DNA from: Sphingobium sp.
Lineage (GTDB): Bacteria > Pseudomonadota > Alphaproteobacteria > Sphingomonadales > Sphingomonadaceae
NCBI GenBank assembly: GCA_020051025.1
Contig: JAGVJS010000011.1
Coordinates: 1-5,021 of the forward strand
Reading direction: 5' to 3'
DNA: 5,021 nucleotides
Of the stretch, positions 1 through 5,021 are shown piece by piece. The stretch's first letter is position 1. Every line of letters starts with the position of its first letter. The notes beneath the pieces were generated by a model. It was not told the origin of the DNA. It searched no databases and worked only from the letters and a program-made list of their open reading frames with translations. Both the position numbers and the translations under genes were made by a program.

Positions 1-1
1 G

Positions 2-745
2 CCGCGCGCCCCGGACTGGACCGGGCCGGTGCAGCCGATCGACCGGATCAAGCTGGCCGAAGCCGGTTTTCTGCGTCCCGACAGCGCGGTCACGACGATG
101 AGCGAGGAGTTTCGCCTGCTCAAGCGCGACCTGTTGTCGCAAATGAAGAACAACCCGCGTGGCAACCGCATCCTTGTCTGCTCGGCCCATAGCGGGGAGG
201 GCAAGACTTTCTGCGCGATCAATCTGGCGCTCAGCCTGGCGGCGGAAAAGGATCGCGAAATCCTGCTGGTCGATGCCGATTTCGGTAAGCCGGGCATCCC
301 TGCGCAACTGGGGCTGGAAGCGGGGCGTGGCCTGATGGATGCGCTCGCCGATCCGCTGGTCGCGATCGAGGATTGCGTCATCCGCACCGACATTCCATCG
401 CTGTCCGTGCTGCCCGCCGGCCAGCGTAGCCATGATGATACCGAATATCTCGCCTCGGCCCGGACGGAGCAGTTGCTCAAGCGCCTGACCGATGGCCGGC
501 CGGAGCGGATCGTCATCTTCGATTCGCCGCCGTTGCTGGCGGCATCGCCCGCCGCCGTACTGGCCAGTCATGCCGCCATCGCGCTGCTGGTCGTGCGCGC
601 CGACAAGACCGCCGAAAGCGCGCTACGCGACGCTGCCGGCATGCTGAAGGGCGGGGCGCAGGTGCAGCTTTTGCTCAATGCCGTCCGCTTCAACAGCGGC
701 GGTCGCCGTTTCGGCAGCTATTATGCCAAGGGGGAAGCCCAGTGA
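2..745 (+). CDS. CpsD/CapB-type tyrosine autokinase of an EPS (XrtA-type) locus, 5' partial
   Basis: Cytoplasmic P-loop tyrosine kinase (BY-kinase) that autophosphorylates and, with a membrane chain-length protein, controls polysaccharide polymerisation and export. Counting the GTG at base 29 as residue 1, I see a Walker A motif GEGKT at 56-60, a Walker A' segment ILLVDADFGKP at 78-88, LPAGQ at 128-132, and a Walker B IVIFDSPPLL at 161-170. The segment EEFRLLK (26-32) resembles the EX2RX2R oligomerisation motif of this family, with Lys in the last place. There is no transmembrane segment, so the membrane activator must be a separate protein, expected upstream. The reading frame stays open to the left edge and the GTG at 29 has no ribosome site before it, so the true start lies outside the window. 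The C-terminal tail has only two tyrosines (231-232), fewer than the usual tyrosine cluster. It resembles the XrtA-associated kinases (TIGR03018). Its stop overlaps the next gene's GTG. The kinase call is firm; the XrtA subtype is from context. Confidence 0.88.
   Translation, partial: PRAPDWTGPVQPIDRIKLAEAGFLRPDSAVTTMSEEFRLLKRDLLSQMKNNPRGNRILVCSAHSGEGKTFCAINLALSLAAEKDREILLVDADFGKPGIPAQLGLEAGRGLMDALADPLVAIEDCVIRTDIPSLSVLPAGQRSHDDTEYLASARTEQLLKRLTDGRPERIVIFDSPPLLAASPAAVLASHAAIALLVVRADKTAESALRDAAGMLKGGAQVQLLLNAVRFNSGGRRFGSYYAKGEAQ
730..735 (+). promoter_or_regulatory. Ribosome binding site for the outer-membrane barrel gene
   Basis: A GGGGGA run lies 6 bases before the GTG at 742, inside the last codons of the kinase gene. 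It supports the GTG start, which itself overlaps the kinase stop codon (GTGA, 742-745). Confidence 0.6.
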
Positions 746-813
746 AGACCGTCCGGCTGTTGACCGCAGGCGCATCGTTCGCCGCGTTGACCGTTGCAAT
801 ACCTGCTCATGCG
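742..813 (+). other. Signal peptide coding region of the barrel protein
   Basis: This encodes residues 1-24 with the classical n-region (MKTVR), a hydrophobic core, and an AHA cleavage site before Gln25. There is no cysteine at or near the cleavage site, so it is a signal peptidase I substrate and not a lipoprotein. Confidence 0.8.
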
Positions 814-2346
814 CAGTCGTCGTCCGACGACAAGCGCCTTGATGTGACGCCGTATATCGGCGTGGATCAGGTCGTGATGGGGCCGCTCAAGGGCGGTGGT
901 GATGTGCTGACCTACACCAACGTCACCGCAGGCGTAACGGCAGAGGTCAAGAATCGCCGCGTCGAGGCGGTGGTCGACCTGCAATATAATCACAGCTTTG
1001 GCTGGGGCAGTCAGGCGCCGGATCAGGACGTCATCAGCGGCGTGGCCCATGCCAATGCGAATCTGGGGTCGGGCTTTTCGCTGATGAGCGGGGGGCTGGC
1101 CACGCGTGTGCGAACCGACGGTCTGTCGGGCGCTTCGACGCAGCGCGATACCTATAGCAGTCAGGTCTGGTCGGGCTATGTCGGACCGTCCTACACGACC
1201 CAGCTGGGCGACTTCAACGTCAACAGTTCCTACCGGCTGGGCTACACGCGGGTCGATGACAGCGTGAATCAGAATTTCGGTGGGTTCCAGCCCAGCGGTT
1301 CCTTCGCCGATAGCTGGACGCACAGCTTGTTCGGCTCGGTCGGCTTTTCGCCCAATACGGTATTGCCGGGCATCGGCCTGACCGCCAGCGCGGGCTATGA
1401 TCGCGAAGAGGCCAGCCAGCTCGATCAGCGGTTCGAGGATTTGTGGGGCCGTGTCGATGCGACCGTGCCGGTCTCGCCCACGCTCGCGCTGGTGGGTGGC
1501 GTCGGCTATGAGAAGATCGAGATCAGCCAGCGTTCGCCCCAACTGGATGCGGACGGTCTGCCGCTGATTCGCAATGGCCGCTATGTAACGGACAAGAGTT
1601 CGCCGCGCGCGCTGATCTATGATTTCGATGACATTATCTGGGACGCCGGTGTGCTGTGGCGGCCAAGCCGTCGCACGACGTTGCAGGCGCGGGTCGGCGA
1701 ACGTTATGGCGGTATGACCTATCAGGGCAGTTTCCTATGGCAGGGCCGGGACAGCAGCGTTGCGATCATCGTGTTCGACGGCATCGATAGTTTCGGTCGG
1801 ATGATCACGGCGGACGTTGCCGCTCTCTCGGGCAGCAGCTTCGACGTGGCGCGCAATCCGTTCACCGGGGATATCACCGGCTGCGCTTTCTCGACCACCG
1901 GCGGTGGCCAGTGCTTCAACGATGCGCTGTCGGGCATCACCGACGCGAATTTCCGCTATCGCGGCGTGTCGGCGCAATATTCGATGCGGCATGGGCCATG
2001 GGGCTGGGGTCTGGGCGCGGGCTATTCGCAGCGCAAGTTCATAACGCCCAACGGCCAGAGCGTGCTGATCCGGGGATCGCGGGACGAGAACTGGTACGGC
2101 AACGGGTCGGTGACCTATATGTTCAACGATCGCGACAGCATCGATCTGGTCAGTTACATCAATTATTTCGATGCCAGCGGGGGCCGTCCCGATGTGCTGA
2201 ACTACGGCGCCTTTACCAGCTATTATAAGGGTCTGTCCCGCCGCCTGTCGGCATCAGCCTCGCTGGGGCTGGACGGGGTGCAGGCGGACGATTTCGAAAC
2301 GATCATCAGTGCGATGGGGCAGGTTGGCCTGCGCTACGCTTTCTGA
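742..2346 (+). CDS. Outer-membrane beta-barrel protein of an EPS (XrtA-type) locus
   Basis: Predicted secreted outer-membrane protein of 534 residues. It begins with a Sec signal peptide: Lys and Arg near the N-terminus, a hydrophobic stretch at about residues 6-21, and a likely cut after AHA (22-24). The rest is rich in Gly, Ser, Tyr and alternating polar/apolar stretches typical of barrel strands, for example around LALVGGVGYEKIEIS, WGWGLGAGYSQRKF and LSASASLGL. It ends in GLRYAF, a C-terminal Phe strand of the kind recognised by the Bam machinery. The only two cysteines, 381 and 391, lie in a Gly/Ser/Thr-rich segment that is probably a loop. Its position between the tyrosine kinase and the ATPase matches the TIGR03016-like proteins of XrtA loci, although 534 residues seems long for that family. 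Its role is inferred: passage or surface anchoring of polysaccharide, or an envelope structural part. The start is GTG with a good ribosome site and is coupled to the kinase stop. Barrel is a secure call, exact family less so. Confidence 0.8.
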   Translation: MKTVRLLTAGASFAALTVAIPAHAQSSSDDKRLDVTPYIGVDQVVMGPLKGGGDVLTYTNVTAGVTAEVKNRRVEAVVDLQYNHSFGWGSQAPDQDVISGVAHANANLGSGFSLMSGGLATRVRTDGLSGASTQRDTYSSQVWSGYVGPSYTTQLGDFNVNSSYRLGYTRVDDSVNQNFGGFQPSGSFADSWTHSLFGSVGFSPNTVLPGIGLTASAGYDREEASQLDQRFEDLWGRVDATVPVSPTLALVGGVGYEKIEISQRSPQLDADGLPLIRNGRYVTDKSSPRALIYDFDDIIWDAGVLWRPSRRTTLQARVGERYGGMTYQGSFLWQGRDSSVAIIVFDGIDSFGRMITADVAALSGSSFDVARNPFTGDITGCAFSTTGGGQCFNDALSGITDANFRYRGVSAQYSMRHGPWGWGLGAGYSQRKFITPNGQSVLIRGSRDENWYGNGSVTYMFNDRDSIDLVSYINYFDASGGRPDVLNYGAFTSYYKGLSRRLSASASLGLDGVQADDFETIISAMGQVGLRYAF

Positions 2347-2357
2347 CGGGTCGGCTT

Positions 2358-2362
2358 GGGAG
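2358..2362 (+). promoter_or_regulatory. Ribosome binding site that decides the ATPase start
   Basis: GGGAG ends 8 bases before the ATG at 2371. This favours that ATG over an in-frame TTG at 2356, which would add five residues and would place the Shine-Dalgarno sequence inside the gene. Confidence 0.55.
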
Positions 2363-2370
2363 ACGAGGAT

Positions 2371-4065
2371 ATGTACGATCAATATTACGGCTTGCAGGGC
2401 CGCCCGTTCCAGCTGACGCCGGACCCCCATTATTATTTCGAGAGCGCGACCCATCGCAAGGCGCTGTCCTATCTGGGCTATGGTCTGGCACAGGGTGAGG
2501 GCTTCATCGTCATCACCGGCGATATCGGCGCGGGCAAGACCACGCTGGTCGGCCATCTGATGCAGACGATCGACCCGGCGCGGCTGACCGCGGTCAAGAT
2601 CGTGTCGACGCAGGTGGAGGGCGACGACATGCTGCGCCTTGCCGCGCAGCACTTCGGCCTGTCCGTCGATGGCCAGTCGAAGGCGGCGATACTGCATCAG
2701 GTCGAAGGTTATCTCTATGCCCAGGCGCGGGCCGGCCGGCGCACCCTGCTGATCGTGGACGAGGCGCAAAACCTGCCCGTCTCCGCGATCGAGGAATTGC
2801 GGATGCTCTCCAACTTCCAGTTGGGTGGCCAGTCGCTGTTGCAGATATTCCTGCTGGGCCAGCCAGAATTTCGCGATCTCATCAAGTCGCCCGAACTGGA
2901 GCAGTTGCGCCAGCGCGTGATCGCGACTCATCATCTGGAACCGATGATGGCCAATGAGGTGGAACCCTATATTCTCCATCGTCTGGCCATTGCAGGCTGG
3001 AATGGGAACCCGTCCTTCACCCCGGGCGCCTTTGCCGCGCTTTATGCCGCCACCGGTGGCGTGCCGCGCCGCCTCAATGCGCTGGCGAGCCGCGTGCTGC
3101 TGCTGGGCGCGATCGAGCAACTACACCTGATCGATGAGGAAGTGGTCGGGGCGGTCGTTGCGGACATGGGGCTGGACAGCGATGTGGCGCCCGAACCGGT
3201 CGTGCCTTCTGCGCTCGACGCGGCCGAGGAGGTTGAGGCGCCTGTGCCGGCCGCTATTGATGAAGGCGAAATGCAGGATGAGCCGGTAGAACTGGCCGCC
3301 GTTGAGGAAGAAGAGGCTGCGGACACGGTCGCACCTTTCGCCTATCAGCCGATATTCGAAGAGCCGGCTGCGCAAGAGACGGTCGCAGAAGATGCCGTCG
3401 AGGATGATGCCGTCGAAGAAGATGTTATCGATCTGGATGCCGACTGGGCGCAGCCCGACTGGCACTCCGAGGAAGCCACACCCGCCGTCGAGGCTGTCGA
3501 TCCGATCGCAGAAGAAGAAGAGGCTCCGGCCTTTGCATCCGGCACGGTCGCGCCCTTTGCGCGCCCGAACTTCCCCGCCTTTGCCCCACCACGCCCGGCG
3601 GATTTCGACCCCGAGCCGGTTACGCAGGATGCGGTTGAAGACGCAATAGTGGCTGAGCAGGAAGAGCCTGCGCAGGATGATGTGACAGAAGTCGAGGACT
3701 TCAGCGAGCTAGAGCCATTGGCCAAAGCTGAAGAGGAATTGGAGCCTTTGGCGGCGATCGACGCGCCCGATGTGGATGCCCTGCGTGCGGATATGCTGGC
3801 AGAGATCGAGGCGCTGCGGGCGGAGATTGCATCACTGCGTGCGATGCAAGCGCACGCGCCTTTCGCTCAGCCGGTCCCCGCGCAGTCGGAAGTCGATCCC
3901 GAAGCGCTCAAGGCCTGCTTCACCCTGATCGAGGAACGGTTGGCGGCGCTGGAATTCCGGGCCGAGGAACAGGACACGGCGCTGCGCCGGGTGCTGACCC
4001 TGCTGGTCGACTGGGTCGAGCGTGAAGAACAGATGGCAGACCTTCAGGAAGGCGTTGCCGCCTGA
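2371..4065 (+). CDS. ExeA-like AAA ATPase of an EPS (XrtA-type) locus, with long acidic coiled-coil C-terminal extension
   Basis: Cytoplasmic P-loop ATPase of 564 residues, starting MYDQYYGLQGRPFQLTPDP, the N-terminal signature of ExeA/TIGR03015-type ATPases. Walker A is GDIGAGKT (50-57) and Walker B LLIVDEAQ (126-133). A GQPEFRDLI segment and an LRQRV arginine segment follow, as in the family. The ATPase part ends near residue 270, about the whole length of a typical TIGR03015 protein. The remaining roughly 295 residues are an extension. It is rich in Glu, Asp, Ala, Pro and Val, with tandem DAVE(D/E) units at 341-350 and again at 420-424, APFA motifs near 320, 393 and 496, and Trp359/Trp364. 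A heptad helix follows at about 468-493, then a C-terminal amphipathic helix region (about 513-555). No membrane segment is visible. Its exact role is unknown even in the family; energising or organising assembly of the EPS machinery is an inference. The tail could be a scaffold that binds partners. ATPase identity is firm; function of the tail is not. Confidence 0.86.
   Translation: MYDQYYGLQGRPFQLTPDPHYYFESATHRKALSYLGYGLAQGEGFIVITGDIGAGKTTLVGHLMQTIDPARLTAVKIVSTQVEGDDMLRLAAQHFGLSVDGQSKAAILHQVEGYLYAQARAGRRTLLIVDEAQNLPVSAIEELRMLSNFQLGGQSLLQIFLLGQPEFRDLIKSPELEQLRQRVIATHHLEPMMANEVEPYILHRLAIAGWNGNPSFTPGAFAALYAATGGVPRRLNALASRVLLLGAIEQLHLIDEEVVGAVVADMGLDSDVAPEPVVPSALDAAEEVEAPVPAAIDEGEMQDEPVELAAVEEEEAADTVAPFAYQPIFEEPAAQETVAEDAVEDDAVEEDVIDLDADWAQPDWHSEEATPAVEAVDPIAEEEEAPAFASGTVAPFARPNFPAFAPPRPADFDPEPVTQDAVEDAIVAEQEEPAQDDVTEVEDFSELEPLAKAEEELEPLAAIDAPDVDALRADMLAEIEALRAEIASLRAMQAHAPFAQPVPAQSEVDPEALKACFTLIEERLAALEFRAEEQDTALRRVLTLLVDWVEREEQMADLQEGVAA
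3391..3435 (+). repeat. Imperfect 15-base tandem repeat encoding DAVE(D/E)
   Basis: Two near-identical units, GATGCCGTCGAGGAT and GATGCCGTCGAAGAA, are followed by a diverged third unit beginning GATGTTATCGAT. They encode DAVED, DAVEE and DVIDL in the acidic tail of the ATPase. Another DAVED with different codons lies at 3628-3642. The units are in frame, so gain or loss of copies would change only tail length. Confidence 0.7.
3766..3846 (+). other. Predicted coiled-coil helix in the ATPase tail
   Basis: Hydrophobic residues Met475, Ile479, Leu482, Ile486 and Leu489 follow a d-a-d-a-d heptad spacing (+4, +3, +4, +3), with Glu, Arg and Ala between them. This is a strong two-stranded coiled-coil signature and suggests that the tail self-associates or pairs with a partner helix. 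Confidence 0.65.
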
Positions 4066-4093
4066 CCCGTTGTGGCTGTGAATGAGTGAAGTT

Positions 4094-4097
4094 GGAG
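4094..4097 (+). promoter_or_regulatory. Ribosome binding site for the deacetylase gene
   Basis: GGAG lies 4 bases before the ATG at 4102, a slightly short spacing. It sits in the 36-base gap after the ATPase stop. An out-of-frame ATG at 4082 in the same gap has no such site. Confidence 0.5.
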
Positions 4098-4101
4098 TGT
4101 C

Positions 4102-4950
4102 ATGCAGAACGCCCTGTCTGTCGATGTCGAGGACTGGTTCCAGGTCGGCGCGTTCGAGCGCACGCTGAAACGTGCCGATTGGGACGGCCTGACCCATAGG
4201 GTGGAAGGCAATACTGATGCGGTGCTGGACCTGTTCGCGCAGGCCGACGTCAAGGCGACCTTCTTTACGCTGGGCTGGGTGGCGGAACGCTATCCCGCAC
4301 TGATGCGGCGCATTGCAGAGGCGGGGCATGAGGTCGCCAGCCATGGCTATGACCATGCCCGCGTCTTCACTTTTACACCCGAGGAATTCCGGGCCGACCT
4401 GCGCAAGGCGCGTGGAATTCTGGAAGATGCGAGCGGACAGGCGGTGACCGGTTATCGCGCACCCAGCTTCTCGATCGACCCGCGTACGCCTTGGGCGCAT
4501 CCGATCCTGGCAGAGGAAGGCTATCGCTATTCCTCCAGCGTCGCGCCGATCCGCCACGACCATTATGGCTGGCCGGACTCGCCCCGATTTGCATGGAAGC
4601 CTGTCGACGGGGCGCCGCTGGTCGAATTGCCGGTCACGACCGCGAAATGGGGCAAGCGGACTTTGGCGGCGGGTGGAGGCGGCTTTTTCCGCCTGCTGCC
4701 CTATGGCTTTTCGCGCTGGGCGATCCGTCAGGTCAATGACCAGGCCGGACGCCCCGCGATCATCTACTTCCATCCGTGGGAAATCGACCCGGACCAGCCA
4801 CGCGTCAGCGACGCGCCCCTGCGTTCGCGCCTGCGCCATTACAGCAAACTGTCGGTGATGGCCGCCAAACTACGCCGGCTGACGCGCGATTTCGCCTGGA
4901 CCCGCGTCGATGCGCTGGCCGATGCGGAAGCGGCGCGCGCGTCATCATGA
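4102..4950 (+). CDS. XrtA-type polysaccharide deacetylase (NodB fold with DUF3473-like C-terminus)
   Basis: Metal-dependent deacetylase of 282 residues, predicted to remove acetyl groups from N-acetylated sugars of the polysaccharide or its precursor. NodB motifs appear in order: SVDVEDWF (6-13) with the catalytic-base and metal-ligand aspartates, TFFTLGWVAERYP (53-65), SHGYDH (80-85) with the two metal-binding histidines 81 and 85, GYRAPSFSI (116-124), YRYSSSVAPIRHDHYG (140-155), and YFHPWEID (222-229) with the distal catalytic-site histidine. The DVEDWFQV start and the HPWEIDPDQPR end are typical of the TIGR03006/DUF3473 group found in XrtA EPS loci, and the length fits. No signal peptide or membrane segment is visible, so it should act in the cytoplasm, unlike many secreted deacetylases of this fold. 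The ATG with GGAG before it gives the family N-terminus directly. Its stop overlaps the next gene's start (ATGA). All catalytic motifs look intact. Confidence 0.92.
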   Translation: MQNALSVDVEDWFQVGAFERTLKRADWDGLTHRVEGNTDAVLDLFAQADVKATFFTLGWVAERYPALMRRIAEAGHEVASHGYDHARVFTFTPEEFRADLRKARGILEDASGQAVTGYRAPSFSIDPRTPWAHPILAEEGYRYSSSVAPIRHDHYGWPDSPRFAWKPVDGAPLVELPVTTAKWGKRTLAAGGGGFFRLLPYGFSRWAIRQVNDQAGRPAIIYFHPWEIDPDQPRVSDAPLRSRLRHYSKLSVMAAKLRRLTRDFAWTRVDALADAEAARASS

Positions 4951-4978
4951 CCGGCAATGCCGCCGATCTGGCGGTCAT
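4947..4978 (+). repeat. Inverted repeat spanning the start codon of the last gene
   Basis: ATGACCG (4947-4953) is perfectly complementary to CGGTCAT (4972-4978), with 18 bases between. The left arm contains the start codon and the upstream stop. A smaller alternative hairpin, CGCC/GGCG with loop GATCT (4961-4973), shares bases with the right arm, so the two cannot form together. It is not followed by a T run, so it is not a terminator. Confidence 0.4.
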
Positions 4979-5021
4979 TACGCTGGACGTCGGCGATGCG
5001 TCGCTGGCACAGGCAGCGGAC
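4947..5021 (+). CDS. Start of a further operon gene, possibly a FemAB-like XrtA-associated protein (3' partial)
   Basis: An ATG overlapping the deacetylase stop (ATGA, 4947-4950) opens a frame that stays open to the right edge, giving 25 residues: MTGNAADLAVITLDVGDASL and then AQAAD. These residues carry no diagnostic motif. The call rests on position: in XrtA-type loci the gene after the DUF3473 deacetylase is commonly a FemAB-related acyltransferase (TIGR03019), and such proteins begin with a short beta strand plus a D-x-x-x-L/A helix, compatible with what is seen. No good ribosome site is in range (a GGAAG at 4926-4930 is too far), so translation is probably coupled to the deacetylase. That a gene starts here is likely; its identity is a guess from synteny. 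Confidence 0.55.
   Translation, partial: MTGNAADLAVITLDVGDASLAQAAD

Larger units (their letters stand above)
3325..3867 (+). repeat. Three dispersed APFA motifs in the ATPase tail (3325-3342, 3544-3561, 3856-3867)
   Basis: The first two copies both read TVAPFA, followed by Tyr-Gln-Pro or Arg-Pro. The third reads HAPFAQP. Codons differ between copies (for example GCACCTTTCGCC against GCGCCCTTTGCG), so conservation is at the peptide level. They sit in otherwise acidic, low-complexity sequence, at residues about 319-324, 392-397 and 496-499. Confidence 0.6.

Noticed and set aside
29..31. GTG as the true start of the kinase
   Set aside because: The frame is open upstream with protein-like sequence, there is no ribosome site before it, and kinases of this group are usually longer at the N-terminus.
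721..1542. Long open frame on the - strand (273 codons) opposite the barrel gene
   Set aside because: It lies opposite a gene with a signal peptide and barrel pattern, shows no recognisable domain, and is Arg/His/Ala-rich as expected for a mirror frame in G+C-rich coding DNA.
2356..2370. Upstream in-frame TTG as the ATPase start
   Set aside because: It adds only five residues, uses a rare start, and overlaps the Shine-Dalgarno sequence; the family N-terminus begins at the ATG at 2371.
2254..3120. Long open frame on the - strand (288 codons) opposite the ATPase core
   Set aside because: It is antisense to conserved Walker motifs, crosses the gap between two real genes, and has Gln/Arg/His-rich sequence with no motif.
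2371..4065. ATPase extension as a frameshift fusion of two genes
   Set aside because: The frame is continuous, the tail has its own regular composition, repeats and helices, and no second start with a ribosome site is evident at the junction near base 3180.
4066..4101. Possible promoter or terminator in the 36-base gap before the deacetylase
   Set aside because: There is no stable hairpin, T run or -35/-10 pair; the gap holds only a ribosome binding site.
3832..4839. Longest - strand open frame (335 codons) opposite the ATPase end and the deacetylase
   Set aside because: It is antisense to the full set of NodB catalytic motifs and shows no domain; its length is explained by codon bias of the + strand genes.

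Overview
The window looks like a slice of an exopolysaccharide (EPS) operon of the kind linked to exosortase A (XrtA, PEP-CTERM systems), from an alphaproteobacterium and most probably a sphingomonad (Sphingomonas, Sphingobium or Novosphingobium type). The grounds are strong G+C richness with G/C at third codon positions, tightly packed genes on one strand with 4-base stop/start overlaps, and a gene order I recognise from XrtA-type EPS loci: tyrosine kinase, outer-membrane barrel, ExeA-like ATPase, DUF3473-type deacetylase. The genus is an inference from family resemblance; no rRNA or other marker gene is present.

Layout, all on the + strand: (1) the 3' part of a CpsD/CapB-type bacterial tyrosine kinase, frame open at the left edge and ending at 745; (2) a secreted outer-membrane beta-barrel protein, 742-2346, starting with GTG inside the kinase stop (GTGA overlap); (3) an ExeA/TIGR03015-like AAA ATPase, 2371-4065, carrying an unusually long acidic, repeat-bearing, coiled-coil C-terminal extension; (4) a NodB-fold polysaccharide deacetylase, 4102-4950; (5) the first 25 codons of a further gene from 4947 (ATGA overlap), in the slot where XrtA loci usually carry a FemAB-like protein. 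Non-coding DNA totals only about 60 bases in two gaps (24 and 36 bases). I see no promoter, terminator, RNA gene, mobile element or CRISPR in the window, so these genes are probably co-transcribed from a promoter upstream.

Working model (inference from family knowledge): the kinase, with a separate membrane chain-length protein expected upstream, controls polymerisation and export of the polysaccharide. The barrel is an envelope component that may serve its passage or anchoring. The ATPase provides an ATP-driven or scaffolding function at the assembly site. The deacetylase removes acetyl groups from amino sugars of the glycan or its lipid-linked precursor. The sequence itself shows no PEP-CTERM substrate and no exosortase, so the XrtA link rests on gene families and order. 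The most unusual item is the roughly 295-residue tail of the ATPase, with tandem DAVE(D/E) units, three spaced APFA motifs, a tryptophan pair in acidic sequence and a clear heptad helix.
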